This document shows, one piece after another, positions 1-7,819 of a stretch of 64,000 nt of DNA. Position numbers and translations under genes: made by a program. Positions within the stretch are counted from its first letter, which is position 1. Each line of letters opens with the position of its first letter. A model generated the notes under the pieces. It was given only the letters and a program-made list of their open reading frames with translations. It searched no databases and was not told where the DNA came from. Origin of the DNA: Bordetella genomosp. 8 (lineage in GTDB: Bacteria; Pseudomonadota; Gammaproteobacteria; Burkholderiales; Burkholderiaceae_B). The stretch covers positions 1,488,001-1,552,000 of the forward strand of contig NZ_CP021108.1 in NCBI RefSeq assembly GCF_002119685.1, read 5' to 3'.

Positions 1-1
1 C

Positions 2-580
2 GACGTGGTGCTGACCCACGCGCATTACGATCATTCCCTCAACTTCACCTTGTTCCCCAATGCCACGGTGTGGATCGGCGACCTGGAACTGGAGTGGGCG
101 GCCGCCCAGCCGCCAGGATTCAATCCGCTGCCGGAACTGTATGTGCGTGAACTGACGGTGTCGCCGCGCGTGCGCCGCATTGCCGACGGCGAACGGTTCC
201 TGCCGGGCTTCACGGCCATCGTGGCGCCGGGCCATACGCCTGGCCACCTGCTGTTCACGGTATCAGGCGCCGCGCAGCCCCTGTTGTTCACCGGCGATGC
301 CGCCAAGAATCGCGCCGAGCTGCTCAGCATGAGCGTCAACGACACGTATGATATGCAGGCCAGCCGCGCGACGCTGGAGCTGATCTGGACGACGTGGCGG
401 CGGGAACCGGACACTTTATTGATTCCCGGCCATGACTTGTGCATGCGGCTGGACGGCACGGGCCAGCCGGTCTATGTCGGCGAGCGGCGCGCGGCCATGA
501 AGGCCTGGTTTGGCGAAGACCTGGAGCCCACCGTCATCGATCTATGCTGCGGCGGCGAGACCGCCCGCTACAGCGCCTGA
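2..580 (+). CDS. MBL-fold metallo-hydrolase, 3' part (start lies before the window)
   Basis: The reading frame is open to the left edge, so only the C-terminal 192 residues or so are visible. The first residues carry the zinc-binding signature THAHYDH of the metallo-beta-lactamase fold. A second metal ligand region (APGHTPGH), a GDAAKNRAE stretch and a late IPGHD motif follow, in the order expected for this fold. It is probably a cytoplasmic zinc hydrolase of the glyoxalase II/lactonase-like group. The substrate cannot be told from sequence. The next gene on the same strand begins about 74 bases downstream, so the two may be co-transcribed. Confidence 0.85.
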   Translation, partial: DVVLTHAHYDHSLNFTLFPNATVWIGDLELEWAAAQPPGFNPLPELYVRELTVSPRVRRIADGERFLPGFTAIVAPGHTPGHLLFTVSGAAQPLLFTGDAAKNRAELLSMSVNDTYDMQASRATLELIWTTWRREPDTLLIPGHDLCMRLDGTGQPVYVGERRAAMKAWFGEDLEPTVIDLCCGGETARYSA

Positions 581-654
581 GGCCTGGCTGCGCACGCCCT
601 TCCGGCTGGCCGCAGCCAGGTTCGCTTCAAGACCCATTATGTGAGAGATCCGCT

Positions 655-1392
655 ATGCCGCTCGATCCGCAAGTCCTGCAGCAGTTCATTCCCACCGGCC
701 GCCTGCGCGCGTCCATCAATGTCGGCAATCCCATCCTGGCGCGCCGCGACGACGGTCCCGGAGGCGCCGCCGGCGTCTCCGTGGACCTGGCGCGTGCCTT
801 CGCCAAGCGGCTGGGCGTGGAGCTGGAACTGGTGGTCTTCGACAGCGCGGGCAAGTCGGTGGATGCCGTTACCGCGGAACAGGCCGATATCGGCTTTTTC
901 GCCATCGACCCGGTGCGCGGCGCCGGCATCAACTTCACCGACGCCTATGTGCTGATCGAGGGCGCCTATCTGGTGCGTGAAGATTCGCCGCTGCGCGACC
1001 GCACTGAAGTCGATCGCCCCGGTACGCGGGTGACGGTAGGCAAGGGCAGCGCCTATGACCTGTACCTGACGCGCGAGCTCAAGCAGGCCGAGATCGTCCG
1101 CGCGCCGACCTCGCCGGCCGTCGTGGATTTCTTCGTCGCCGAGAAAACCGAGGTCGCGGCCGGGGTCAAGCAGCAGCTGGAAGCCGATATGCAACGCGTG
1201 CCGGGCCTGCGCCTGCTGCCGGGCAGTTTCATGGTGATCCGCCAGGCGATGGGCCTGCCCAAAGGGCGCGGCGAAGCCGCCGCCAACGAACTGCGCGCCT
1301 TCGTCGAGGAAATGAAGGCCAGTGGCTTCGTCGCCGATGCACTCGAGCGCCATCACATCGAAGGCGCCGCCGTGGCGCCCGCGGCGGCCTGA
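655..1392 (+). CDS. Solute-binding-like protein (bacterial SBP family 3 type), no signal peptide
   Basis: This 245-residue protein looks like an amino-acid-type periplasmic binding protein: a GRLRASINVGNPIL start, a GVSVDLARAFAKRLGVELE helix, a DIGFFAIDPVR segment and a GSAYDLYL segment. It starts directly at MPLDPQVLQQF with no hydrophobic leader. It may therefore act in the cytoplasm as a sensor or enzyme-like relative, or the export signal may have been lost. An ATG at 655 follows GTGAGAGA, a modest ribosome site. It lies downstream of the MBL hydrolase on the same strand. No permease genes are adjacent. The fold is fairly clear; the ligand is unknown. Confidence 0.75.
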   Translation: MPLDPQVLQQFIPTGRLRASINVGNPILARRDDGPGGAAGVSVDLARAFAKRLGVELELVVFDSAGKSVDAVTAEQADIGFFAIDPVRGAGINFTDAYVLIEGAYLVREDSPLRDRTEVDRPGTRVTVGKGSAYDLYLTRELKQAEIVRAPTSPAVVDFFVAEKTEVAAGVKQQLEADMQRVPGLRLLPGSFMVIRQAMGLPKGRGEAAANELRAFVEEMKASGFVADALERHHIEGAAVAPAAA

Positions 1393-1401
1393 CACCCCCA
1401 T

Positions 1402-1424
1402 GCATGGCCGTTGCGCGGCCATGC
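1402..1424. terminator. Hairpin at a convergent gene junction
   Basis: GCATGGCC (1402-1409) pairs with GGCCATGC (1417-1424) around a 7-nt loop. It sits between the ends of the binding-protein gene and the convergent LysR gene. No T-run follows, so it would act as a bidirectional or mRNA-end-protecting hairpin rather than a classical intrinsic terminator. Confidence 0.45.
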
Positions 1425-1436
1425 GCGAATCGCTGT

Positions 1437-2327
1437 TCAGCGCCGCGTGGCCGGGATCTCCGCCACGCGGCTGATGAAGGCGTCCAGCGCGGGATTGTCA
1501 TGCCTTTCGCGCCAGGCCAGATAGAGCTCGGCGTGCAGCCTGTTCTGCGCCAGCGGCAGGAAGGACACGCCGTCCAGGCGCAGCTCGCGCGCGGATTCCG
1601 GCACCAGGCCCGCGCCCAGTCCCGCGCGCACCAGGCCCAGCAGCGTGTGCGTCTGTCCCGCGTACTGGACGTAGTCGGGCTCCACGCCGGCCAGCGTCAG
1701 GGCGGCGGCGATCCGGTCGTAGAAATACTTGCCTTCGCTGGGCGCATAGGCGACGAAGGGCTGCCGGTGCAGCGCCCGCAGCGGAACGGCCTTGTGGGCC
1801 AGCAGCGGCGACCTGCGGGGAATGGCCACCACCATGGGTTCGCGCTGGATCAGGTGGTGCGCCAGGCCGTCCTGCCGCGGCAAATGGCGCGCGAGTATGG
1901 CGTCGAGTTCACCCGCCACCAGCAGCCTGCCCAGGTCCGTGGACACGCGTTCGCGCAGATCGATGGCCACGTCCGGCAGGATCTTGCCGGCCTTCATGAC
2001 CCAATCGGGTACCAGGCGGTAGGCCGCGACCGCGGTGAATCCCAGCGTGACGTGTCCCGCCTCGCCTCCGGACGCTCGCCGCGCGGTGGATGCCGCGCGT
2101 ACGGAATAGGCCAGCAGGTGGCGCGCATCGCGCAGGAAGTTGCGGCCGGCGGATGTCAACGTGACTACGCGGCTGCTGCGCTCCAGGAGCGTGACGCCCA
2201 GGCTCTGCTCCAGCAACTGTATCTGCCGGCTGAGCGGCGGCTGCGTCATGCACAGCCGCGCTGCGGCGCGGCCGAAGTGCAGTTCTTCCGCGACCGCGAC
2301 GAAGCATTCGAGTTGGCGCAATTCCAT
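1437..2327 (-). CDS. LysR-family transcriptional regulator
   Basis: This 296-residue protein has the standard LysR length. Residues 1-60 form the winged helix-turn-helix (MELRQLECFVAVAEELHFG, then RAAARLCMTQPPLSRQIQLLE). The remaining 220 residues or so are the periplasmic-binding-like effector domain. It is divergent from the Bug receptor gene, with 114 bp between their starts. That is the usual arrangement for a LysR protein controlling the neighbouring uptake and catabolic genes (2442-4480), with a small organic acid as likely co-inducer. The inducer is not predictable. Confidence 0.92.
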   Translation of the reverse strand: MELRQLECFVAVAEELHFGRAAARLCMTQPPLSRQIQLLEQSLGVTLLERSSRVVTLTSAGRNFLRDARHLLAYSVRAASTARRASGGEAGHVTLGFTAVAAYRLVPDWVMKAGKILPDVAIDLRERVSTDLGRLLVAGELDAILARHLPRQDGLAHHLIQREPMVVAIPRRSPLLAHKAVPLRALHRQPFVAYAPSEGKYFYDRIAAALTLAGVEPDYVQYAGQTHTLLGLVRAGLGAGLVPESARELRLDGVSFLPLAQNRLHAELYLAWRERHDNPALDAFISRVAEIPATRR

Positions 2328-2441
2328 CGATATAAGCCTTGTATTGATCGTTGCTATTTATAGCTCGATTGCGCTCCCCGCCGCGCTTCCTTCCTATACT
2401 GGCCCGCATAACGAAGCCGGGTCTGGACCGGAGGAGACGAC

Positions 2442-3437
2442 ATGAAGATTTCAACGCGAGCCCGTCGCGCCATGGCGACGTGCGCGGCTTTGGCCCTGGC
2501 CGTCGCGGTGGCGCTGGTGCCCGGCACGGCCGCCGCCGACGATTTTCCCTCACGGCCCATCAGCCTGATCGTGCCATTCTCGCCAGGGGGCGGCACCGAC
2601 ATTTCCGCGCGGCTGCTGGCGGCGGCACTGGGCCAGCAGCTGAATGCGTCCGTGGTGGTCGATAACCGCCCCGGCGCCGGCGGGCAGATCGCCGCCGACC
2701 TGGTCGCGCGCGCCACGCCCGACGGATACACGCTGCTTTTCGCCAATTCCGGCATGCTGGCCATCAACCCCTGGCTGTACAAGCTGCACAGCGATCCCGC
2801 CAAGGCTTTCGTCCCCGTGTCCATGTTTTCGGACCTGCCTTTCGTGCTGGTGGTGCCGCCGGCGCTGCCGGCCAGGTCCGTGGCCGAACTGGTGGCGCTG
2901 GCCAAGTCGCAGCCGGGCGCGCATACCTTCGCCAGTTCGGGGACCGGCGGCGCGCCGCATCTGGCGGGCGAGATCTTCCAGCAGGCGACCGGCGTGCAAC
3001 TGACGCACGTCCCGTACAAGGGCGGCGGTCCTGCCATGACCGACCTGATGGCGGGGCGCGTCGATATGCTGTTCGCTTCGGTGCTGGAGACGGTGACCTA
3101 CGTCAACGCCGGCAAGCTGCGCGCGCTGGCGGTGACGGGACCGGAGCGGTCGCCCGTCATGCCCGACGTGCCCACGCTGGACCAGGCCGGGGTGCACAAT
3201 GCGCAGACGGGTTCGTGGACGGCGGTGTTGGCGCCGGCTGGCACGCCGCCGGCAATCATCGATAAACTGTCGCTCGCGATCCGCCAGGTGGCGGAGCTGC
3301 CGGACGTCAAGGAAAAGCTGATTTCCCAAGGCGCCGTGCCGCACGGATCGACGCCGCAGGAACTGGCCCGGCTTGCCGCCCAGGAACGCGCCCGCTACGG
3401 CGACATCATCAAACTGCGCAACCTGCGCGTCGATTAG
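2442..3437 (+). CDS. Bug-family periplasmic receptor (tripartite tricarboxylate transporter TctC type)
   Basis: This 331-residue exported protein starts with a signal peptide (KISTRARR, then an Ala/Leu/Val-rich core ending near AAADD). The mature part shows the Bug hallmarks: FPSRPISLIVPFSPGGGTD, then a VDNRPGAGG-type loop near residue 75, and a VPYKGGGPA loop later. Bug proteins bind carboxylates in the periplasm and normally feed TctAB permeases. No TctA or TctB is encoded nearby, as is common for 'orphan' Bug genes. A GGAGG ribosome site precedes the ATG. It is divergent from the LysR gene and upstream of a 2-hydroxyacid dehydrogenase, which suggests a hydroxy- or keto-acid ligand (inference). 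Confidence 0.92.
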   Translation: MKISTRARRAMATCAALALAVAVALVPGTAAADDFPSRPISLIVPFSPGGGTDISARLLAAALGQQLNASVVVDNRPGAGGQIAADLVARATPDGYTLLFANSGMLAINPWLYKLHSDPAKAFVPVSMFSDLPFVLVVPPALPARSVAELVALAKSQPGAHTFASSGTGGAPHLAGEIFQQATGVQLTHVPYKGGGPAMTDLMAGRVDMLFASVLETVTYVNAGKLRALAVTGPERSPVMPDVPTLDQAGVHNAQTGSWTAVLAPAGTPPAIIDKLSLAIRQVAELPDVKEKLISQGAVPHGSTPQELARLAAQERARYGDIIKLRNLRVD

Positions 3438-3472
3438 GAGACGCGGGCTGCGTCCCACATGCGAAACGAGAC

Positions 3473-4480
3473 ATGCCTACCGCTACAGATGCCGTGAACC
3501 ACGATGCCGATAGCCGCAAGGACGGCGCCGATGGCGCGCCCGCCGAAATCCTCATCGCCGGGCCCTTGCTGCCCGAGCTCATGCAGCGCATCGAGGCGAA
3601 GTATCGTGTGCATCGCTGGTGGGAGATCGCCGACACGGCGGCATTCCTGAAGGCCCATGGCGCTTCCATACGCGGCATCGCCACCAGCGGCCGCTACGGC
3701 GCCACGAGGACCATGATCGAGTCCTTGCCGGCGCTGGAAGCCATCGTCAGCTTCGGCGTGGGGATCGATCCCATCGACATGGAGGCCGCGCGTGAGCACG
3801 ACGTGGTGGTGACCAATACGCCGGGCGTGCTGGACGATTGCGTGGCCGACACCGCGCTGGCCCTGATGCTGGCCGTGTCGCGGCGCATCTGCGAACTCGA
3901 TCGCTTCGTGCGCGCGGGACGCTGGCGCAGCGAAACGCCGCCGATGGGCCGCAAGCTCGGCGGCCGGCGTTGCGGCATTCTGGGATTGGGCAATATCGGC
4001 CGCCAGATCGCGCGCCGTGCCGAAGCCTTCGGCATGGATATCGCGTATCACAACCGTACGCCGCGCAGGGACGTGCCTGCGCACTTCATGTACTGCGAGG
4101 ATATCCATGCCCTGGCGCGGGCCAGCGACGTCATGGTGCTTGCCGTCCCGGGCGGTTCCGGCACGCAGCGCGTGGTCGATGCCGGCGTGCTCGACGCCCT
4201 GGGCCCGCAAGGCATACTGGTGAACGTCGCGCGTGGCAGCGTGGTGGACCAGGATGCGCTGGTCTGCGCGCTGCGGGAAGGGCGGTTGGGCGGGGCCGGC
4301 CTGGACGTTTTCGAGAACGAGCCGGAGGTCCCGGAGGCGCTGTGCGCGATGGACCAGGTCGTGCTGTCGCCGCATATCGGCAGCAGCACGGTGGAAACCC
4401 GCCAGGCCATGGCGGACCTGGTCATGGCCAACCTGGATGGATGGTTCGAAAGGCGGCGTCCCCTGACGCCGGTCGCCTAG
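3473..4480 (+). CDS. D-isomer-specific 2-hydroxyacid dehydrogenase
   Basis: This 335-residue NAD(P)-dependent enzyme reduces 2-keto acids such as glyoxylate or hydroxypyruvate, or runs the reverse reaction. The nucleotide-binding GLGNIGRQIARR motif sits near residue 165. The catalytic set is present: Arg in VNVARGSVVD, Glu in FENEPEVP and His in LSPHIGSS. The family signature PGVLDDCVADTALALML is also present. It starts 35 bp after the Bug gene on the same strand, so the two probably form a small operon under the LysR protein. Hydroxypyruvate/glyoxylate reductase is the nearest subfamily by eye. Substrate is not certain. Confidence 0.9.
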   Translation: MPTATDAVNHDADSRKDGADGAPAEILIAGPLLPELMQRIEAKYRVHRWWEIADTAAFLKAHGASIRGIATSGRYGATRTMIESLPALEAIVSFGVGIDPIDMEAAREHDVVVTNTPGVLDDCVADTALALMLAVSRRICELDRFVRAGRWRSETPPMGRKLGGRRCGILGLGNIGRQIARRAEAFGMDIAYHNRTPRRDVPAHFMYCEDIHALARASDVMVLAVPGGSGTQRVVDAGVLDALGPQGILVNVARGSVVDQDALVCALREGRLGGAGLDVFENEPEVPEALCAMDQVVLSPHIGSSTVETRQAMADLVMANLDGWFERRRPLTPVA

Positions 4481-4501
4481 GCCGGCCGCACCTGGCCGGC
4501 C
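4480..4501. terminator. GC-rich hairpin at a convergent gene junction
   Basis: GGCCGGCC (4480-4487) and GGCCGGCC (4494-4501) are perfect complements around a GCACCT loop. The stem begins on the last base of the stop codon of the dehydrogenase gene. No T-run is present. The convergent acetyltransferase gene ends at 4555. Confidence 0.45.
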
Positions 4502-4554
4502 GCACCTGGCCAAGGCAGCCGCGGGGGGGCGTCATCGCGTCCCGAAGCGTCCCG

Positions 4555-5016
4555 CTATGCCTGGATGTCCTCGTTGACCAGGACGTACCGGATGAAACCG
4601 CTGTGCTCGGTGTACTTGTCGTAGAGTCCGCGCGCCCGGTAATTGTTCTCCCGCGTCTGCCAGTACAACCGGGACCATCGGCGCGCCTTCATCTGGTCCA
4701 CCAGCCAGTCGATCAACAGCTTGCCGGTACCCTGGGCGCGTACGTCGGGGTCGACGAACAGGTCTTGCAGATAGCACACCGGTGTCAGGGTCGATGTGTT
4801 TTCGTGCAGCAGATAGTTGGCAATGCCGATGACGTGTCCGGCCGGGTCTTCAGCGACGATGGCGTGCACGGGGGCGGCGGGGTCCAGTATGCGCGCCCAG
4901 GTATGGCGGGTCACGGCCTCGTCGGGCTCGCGCTCGTAGAAGCGTGTGTAGGCGTCCCACAGGACGCGCCACCGCGCTTCGTCACGCGGGTCTATGGGTC
5001 GGATGGTGAGTGGCAT
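4555..5016 (-). CDS. GNAT-family N-acetyltransferase
   Basis: This is a 153-residue single-domain GNAT protein. It begins MPLTIRPIDPRDEARWRVLW and has the acetyl-CoA-binding region LQDLFVDPDVRAQGTGKLLIDWL (Q/RxxGxG/A type). The C-terminal half, YWQTRENNYRARGLYDKY, is the typical motif B region with an Asn and Tyr near the catalytic site. It would transfer an acetyl group to an amine of a small molecule or protein. The gene is alone in its orientation next to the anti-sigma gene. The acceptor is unknown. Confidence 0.9.
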   Translation of the reverse strand: MPLTIRPIDPRDEARWRVLWDAYTRFYEREPDEAVTRHTWARILDPAAPVHAIVAEDPAGHVIGIANYLLHENTSTLTPVCYLQDLFVDPDVRAQGTGKLLIDWLVDQMKARRWSRLYWQTRENNYRARGLYDKYTEHSGFIRYVLVNEDIQA

Positions 5017-5070
5017 GAACGCTCGCCGGAAGGACGTTGCGATGCCGCCCAGGTGGCCGGCGCGGCCTGC

Positions 5071-5901
5071 CTAGCGCGGAAACAGCTGATCGTACACGTC
5101 GCTGGCCAGGCCCTGCAATTGGTCCGGCGGCAGGTCGCCGTTCAAGGCGTAGCCGTTCTCCACCCAGTAGAAGGCGGTGCCGCTGGCCGACCGGACCGAG
5201 CGGAAAGCGGTTTCCCGGGGCGCCACGCCAGCGGGGAAGACCGCGACGTACAGCGTGACGCGGCGTCCGCGCTCATCCTCATACATGAACTGCGCGCGCG
5301 CCGCCGCGACCTTCGCCGTGTCCTGCGCGACGCCCTCGCCGGATAGCAGCCGGCCGCCCAGCAAGCGGAAGCCGCGGTCCTGCAGTACCGGCGCGGCCAG
5401 CGGACGGCCCAGGCGCCGGCTCAGCCATTGCACGAGATGCGCTTCTTCCTGCGCGCCGACTTCGACGGGATGCCGTACTTCAGGAGAGAACACCGCGTAC
5501 GCCGCCGCGGCGTCGCGTACGAACTGCGGCGTGGCGGATGCGGTGGCCGTGGCGGCGGTCCTGCCGTCGATGGGGCCCATGCCAAGCTGCCATGCGCGCA
5601 TGCCGGCCGCCCCCACGACCACCAGCAGCATGGCGGCGCATGCCTGGATCCAGGGATTCCAGCGCCGGCGGCTGTGGCGCAACACCGTCTCGGCGAGCGC
5701 GGCCGGGGCCGGGCCGATATCGCTTGCGTGATGCAGGCGGCGCAGCGCGAAGCGCTGGGCGTGCCAATGCGCGACGCGCACCGCGGCGTCGGGATGGCGT
5801 CTCAGATGCTGCAACACCGCCGCGACCCGGGACGCGTCCAGCTGGCCGTCGACGAAGGCGTGCAGATCGTCATCGGAGACAGGGGCGTCGGTTTCCATCA
5901 T
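5071..5901 (-). CDS. Membrane-bound anti-sigma factor
   Basis: This 276-residue protein has a cytoplasmic N-terminal anti-sigma region (DDDLHAFVDGQLDASR, about residues 8-60). A single transmembrane helix follows (IQACAAMLLVVVGAAGMRAW, about residues 92-110). The C-terminal region of about 165 residues is presumably periplasmic and contains ETAFRSVRSASGTAFYWVENG. The start overlaps the stop of the sigma-factor gene by four bases, so the two are translationally coupled. It is expected to hold the ECF sigma factor inactive at the membrane until a signal releases it. No obvious zinc-binding HxxxCxxC motif is present, so it is not a classical ZAS protein. Confidence 0.88.
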   Translation of the reverse strand: MMETDAPVSDDDLHAFVDGQLDASRVAAVLQHLRRHPDAAVRVAHWHAQRFALRRLHHASDIGPAPAALAETVLRHSRRRWNPWIQACAAMLLVVVGAAGMRAWQLGMGPIDGRTAATATASATPQFVRDAAAAYAVFSPEVRHPVEVGAQEEAHLVQWLSRRLGRPLAAPVLQDRGFRLLGGRLLSGEGVAQDTAKVAAARAQFMYEDERGRRVTLYVAVFPAGVAPRETAFRSVRSASGTAFYWVENGYALNGDLPPDQLQGLASDVYDQLFPR

Positions 5902-6416
5902 CGCTTCACTAGATGCAAGGGGGCGGCCGCCTCTTCCGGTCCGGCCATGGCGGCGCGCACGGCTTCCCGCGCGCGGTGCAGCCGCGACATGACCGTGCCC
6001 ACGGGCACCTGCAGGATGTCGGCGGCCTCGGCATAGGTGTATTCCTCCACGGTCACCAGCAGCAGCACGGTGCGCAGCGTGGGGGTCAGGCGCGCCAGCG
6101 CGCGCTCCAGGTCGAGCATTTCCGGCGCATGCGCCATGGGCTCGTGCGCCAGATCGGTATCTTCGTCCCAGGTGTCGTGATTGTCGTCATGGCGCCAATC
6201 GCGCACCCGGTTCAGGTACAGGTTGTGCATCAGGGTCATCAGCCAGGCGCGCAGGGCGGTTCCCGGCTTCCACAGCGACCATTTGGCGCAGGCGCGTTCC
6301 AGCGTGTCCTGCACCAGGTCGTCCGCGCTGGCCGCGTCGCCCGCCAGCAGGCGGGCATAGCGGCGCAGCGACGGAATGTGGGCGAGGATCTGCTCCACGC
6401 CCGAACCCGATGCCAT
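5898..6416 (-). CDS. ECF-type RNA polymerase sigma factor
   Basis: This 172-residue sigma-70-family protein contains only regions 2 and 4. Region 2 is YARLLAGDAASADDLVQDTL and the following ERACAKW segment. Region 4 is EEYTYAEAADILQVPVGTVM, followed by SRLHRAREAV. The ATG at 6416 is chosen because homology begins at once after it (MASGSGVEQILAHIPSLRRY); an upstream in-frame extension would run into the preceding gene. The secreted COG4315 gene ends only 7 bp before it and the anti-sigma gene overlaps its end, so the three form an operon. It probably autoregulates this unit. Confidence 0.9.
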   Translation of the reverse strand: MASGSGVEQILAHIPSLRRYARLLAGDAASADDLVQDTLERACAKWSLWKPGTALRAWLMTLMHNLYLNRVRDWRHDDNHDTWDEDTDLAHEPMAHAPEMLDLERALARLTPTLRTVLLLVTVEEYTYAEAADILQVPVGTVMSRLHRAREAVRAAMAGPEEAAAPLHLVKR

Positions 6417-6423
6417 GGCCTTA

Positions 6424-6801
6424 TTAGGGCTTAGCCGCGTGCCAGACGCCGCCGACGCCGTCGCCGGTCTTGTCGCCGGCGGCCTTGTCCTTGGTCCAGT
6501 AGTACACCGGTTGGCCCTTGTAGGCCCATTGCTTGGAGCCGTCGTCACGGGTGACGACCGTCCACTGGCCTTCGGCCTTGGCGCTGGCCGGAGCCATCAG
6601 CGGCGGCCAGTTGGTGGCGCACTTATCGTTGCAGACGCTCTTGCCGGAATTGGCGGTGTCTTTGTCGAACGTGTACAGCGTCATGCCTTTTTCGCCGACG
6701 AGGACGCCATTGCTGGTCTTGGCCGGGGGGGCGGCGACGGCGCCGGTGGCGACCAGCAGGGCGGCGGCGCCCAGGGCGGAAAGCGTGAAGTTGCGAACCA
6801 T
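6424..6801 (-). CDS. Secreted COG4315-type repeat protein
   Basis: This 125-residue exported protein has a signal peptide (MVRNFTLSALGAAALLVATG, cleaved near AVA/AP). Two COG4315-type repeats follow. The first is VLVGEKGMTLYTFDKD with CNDKCATNWPPL (CxxxC). The second is DDGSKQWAYKGQPVYYWTKD. Family members are small periplasmic or surface proteins of unknown biochemical role. The ATG at 6801 follows a good GGAGGT ribosome site; longer in-frame starts lack support. It is the first gene of the ECF sigma/anti-sigma operon, so it is a likely target or sensor of that system. Confidence 0.85.
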   Translation of the reverse strand: MVRNFTLSALGAAALLVATGAVAAPPAKTSNGVLVGEKGMTLYTFDKDTANSGKSVCNDKCATNWPPLMAPASAKAEGQWTVVTRDDGSKQWAYKGQPVYYWTKDKAAGDKTGDGVGGVWHAAKP

Positions 6802-6857
6802 AAGACCTCCGTGTGGTGGGTTTGCATGGGAGTGCAACACGGCAGGGGCCCGATTTA

Positions 6858-6890
6858 TTCCATCGGGTTGTTCCATCGGGTTGTTCCAAT
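6858..6890 (-). promoter_or_regulatory. Tandem 13-bp repeats with GGAAC elements upstream of the ECF operon
   Basis: Two exact 13-bp copies (6858-6870 and 6871-6883) and a partial third lie 57-89 bp before the ATG of the COG4315 gene. Read on the minus strand each presents GGAACAACCCGAT. GGAAC is the usual -35 core of ECF sigma promoters. The arrangement suggests an autoregulated promoter or a multi-copy binding site. A convincing matching -10 was not found. Confidence 0.4.
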
Positions 6891-6932
6891 GGGCCGGCGC
6901 GTGCCTGTCCAGCTTACTCCCGCTGGCCGCCA

Positions 6933-7622
6933 TCACTTGGCCGGCGCCGCCTGCGTCAGCTCGGCGACGACGTCCACCACTTGCTCCAGGGCTACCTTGA
7001 TATGCGCGCGCAGCGCGTCCACCGCGCCCTTGATATCGCCCTTTTCGGCGTGTTCAATCAATTCCAGGTGCTCGGCGTGCGCCTGCTGGCGCAGCGGCAC
7101 GTTGACGACCTGGAAGCGCAGGTAACGGTCCCCGCGGTCGTGCAACTGGCGCAGGACGTTCATGGCCAGGTCGCGCCGGGCGGGAAGGTACAGGGCTTCG
7201 TGCAGGCGCCAGTTGACCCGGCCCCAGTCGGCCGCGTCGGCGTGGCGGGTCGCCTCCAGCGCCGCGCGCGCCGCGTCCAGCCGCCCGCCGCCACCCGCGC
7301 GGATGGCCTCGCCGAACAACCAGGGTTCGATCTGCAGGCGCAGTTCGAAGGTTTCCACCACGTCGCCGGCCGAGATGCCGCAGACATAGGCGCCGCGGTG
7401 GGCATGCACCGCGACCAGGCCTTCGGCTTCCAGGCGGCGGATGGCCTCCCGCACGGGGATCCTGCTGACCCCGAGTTCGTCCGCCAGCGCTTCCTGGCGC
7501 AGGGGCGCGCCGGGACGCAGATGTCCCGACAGGATCTGCTGGCGCAGGGCATCCAGCACCAGGTCGACCGTCGTGCGCCGCACGAGCTTGGTATCCCCAG
7601 GGGGGGAGGGCGGATGGTTCAT
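6933..7622 (-). CDS. GntR-family regulator, FCD subfamily
   Basis: This 229-residue protein has an N-terminal GntR winged helix (ADELGVSRIPVREAIRRLEA with EGLVAVHAHRGAYV, about residues 38-80). An all-helical FCD ligand-binding domain follows, with metal-ligand-type residues in FELRLQIEPWLF and WRLHEALY. It is divergent from the ABC-transporter/oxidase operon starting at 7820 and almost certainly controls it through the palindrome at 7702-7713. The ATG at 7622 is preferred over a GTG nine bases upstream. The effector is probably the substrate of the operon, which is unidentified. Confidence 0.92.
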   Translation of the reverse strand: MNHPPSPPGDTKLVRRTTVDLVLDALRQQILSGHLRPGAPLRQEALADELGVSRIPVREAIRRLEAEGLVAVHAHRGAYVCGISAGDVVETFELRLQIEPWLFGEAIRAGGGGRLDAARAALEATRHADAADWGRVNWRLHEALYLPARRDLAMNVLRQLHDRGDRYLRFQVVNVPLRQQAHAEHLELIEHAEKGDIKGAVDALRAHIKVALEQVVDVVAELTQAAPAK

Positions 7623-7701
7623 GGCTCTCACGTAAACCCTAGGACTGATCTTGTTGACCCTGGGATAGCGCGCAGTTTAGCATGGGGTCCGTATCCAGGA
7701 T

Positions 7702-7713
7702 ATTGGATCCAAT
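7702..7713. promoter_or_regulatory. Probable GntR/FCD operator (12-bp perfect palindrome)
   Basis: ATTGGATCCAAT is a perfect palindrome in the 197-bp gap between the divergent GntR gene and the transporter operon. It has the size and A/T-G-C-A/T layout of FCD-subfamily operators (inverted half-sites with a short centre). A related half, ATCCAGGATA, precedes it. Position fits control of both directions. Confidence 0.6.
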
Positions 7714-7819
7714 CTAACTGACGGTCTCATGCGGGTTTCTGTTGGCGGTTCGCCACGGTGGCCCTCCTGGGGCCGTGTGCGGCGCAGCCGCGCCTTCGTG
7801 CCCTTGGAGTGAGCTTTCC

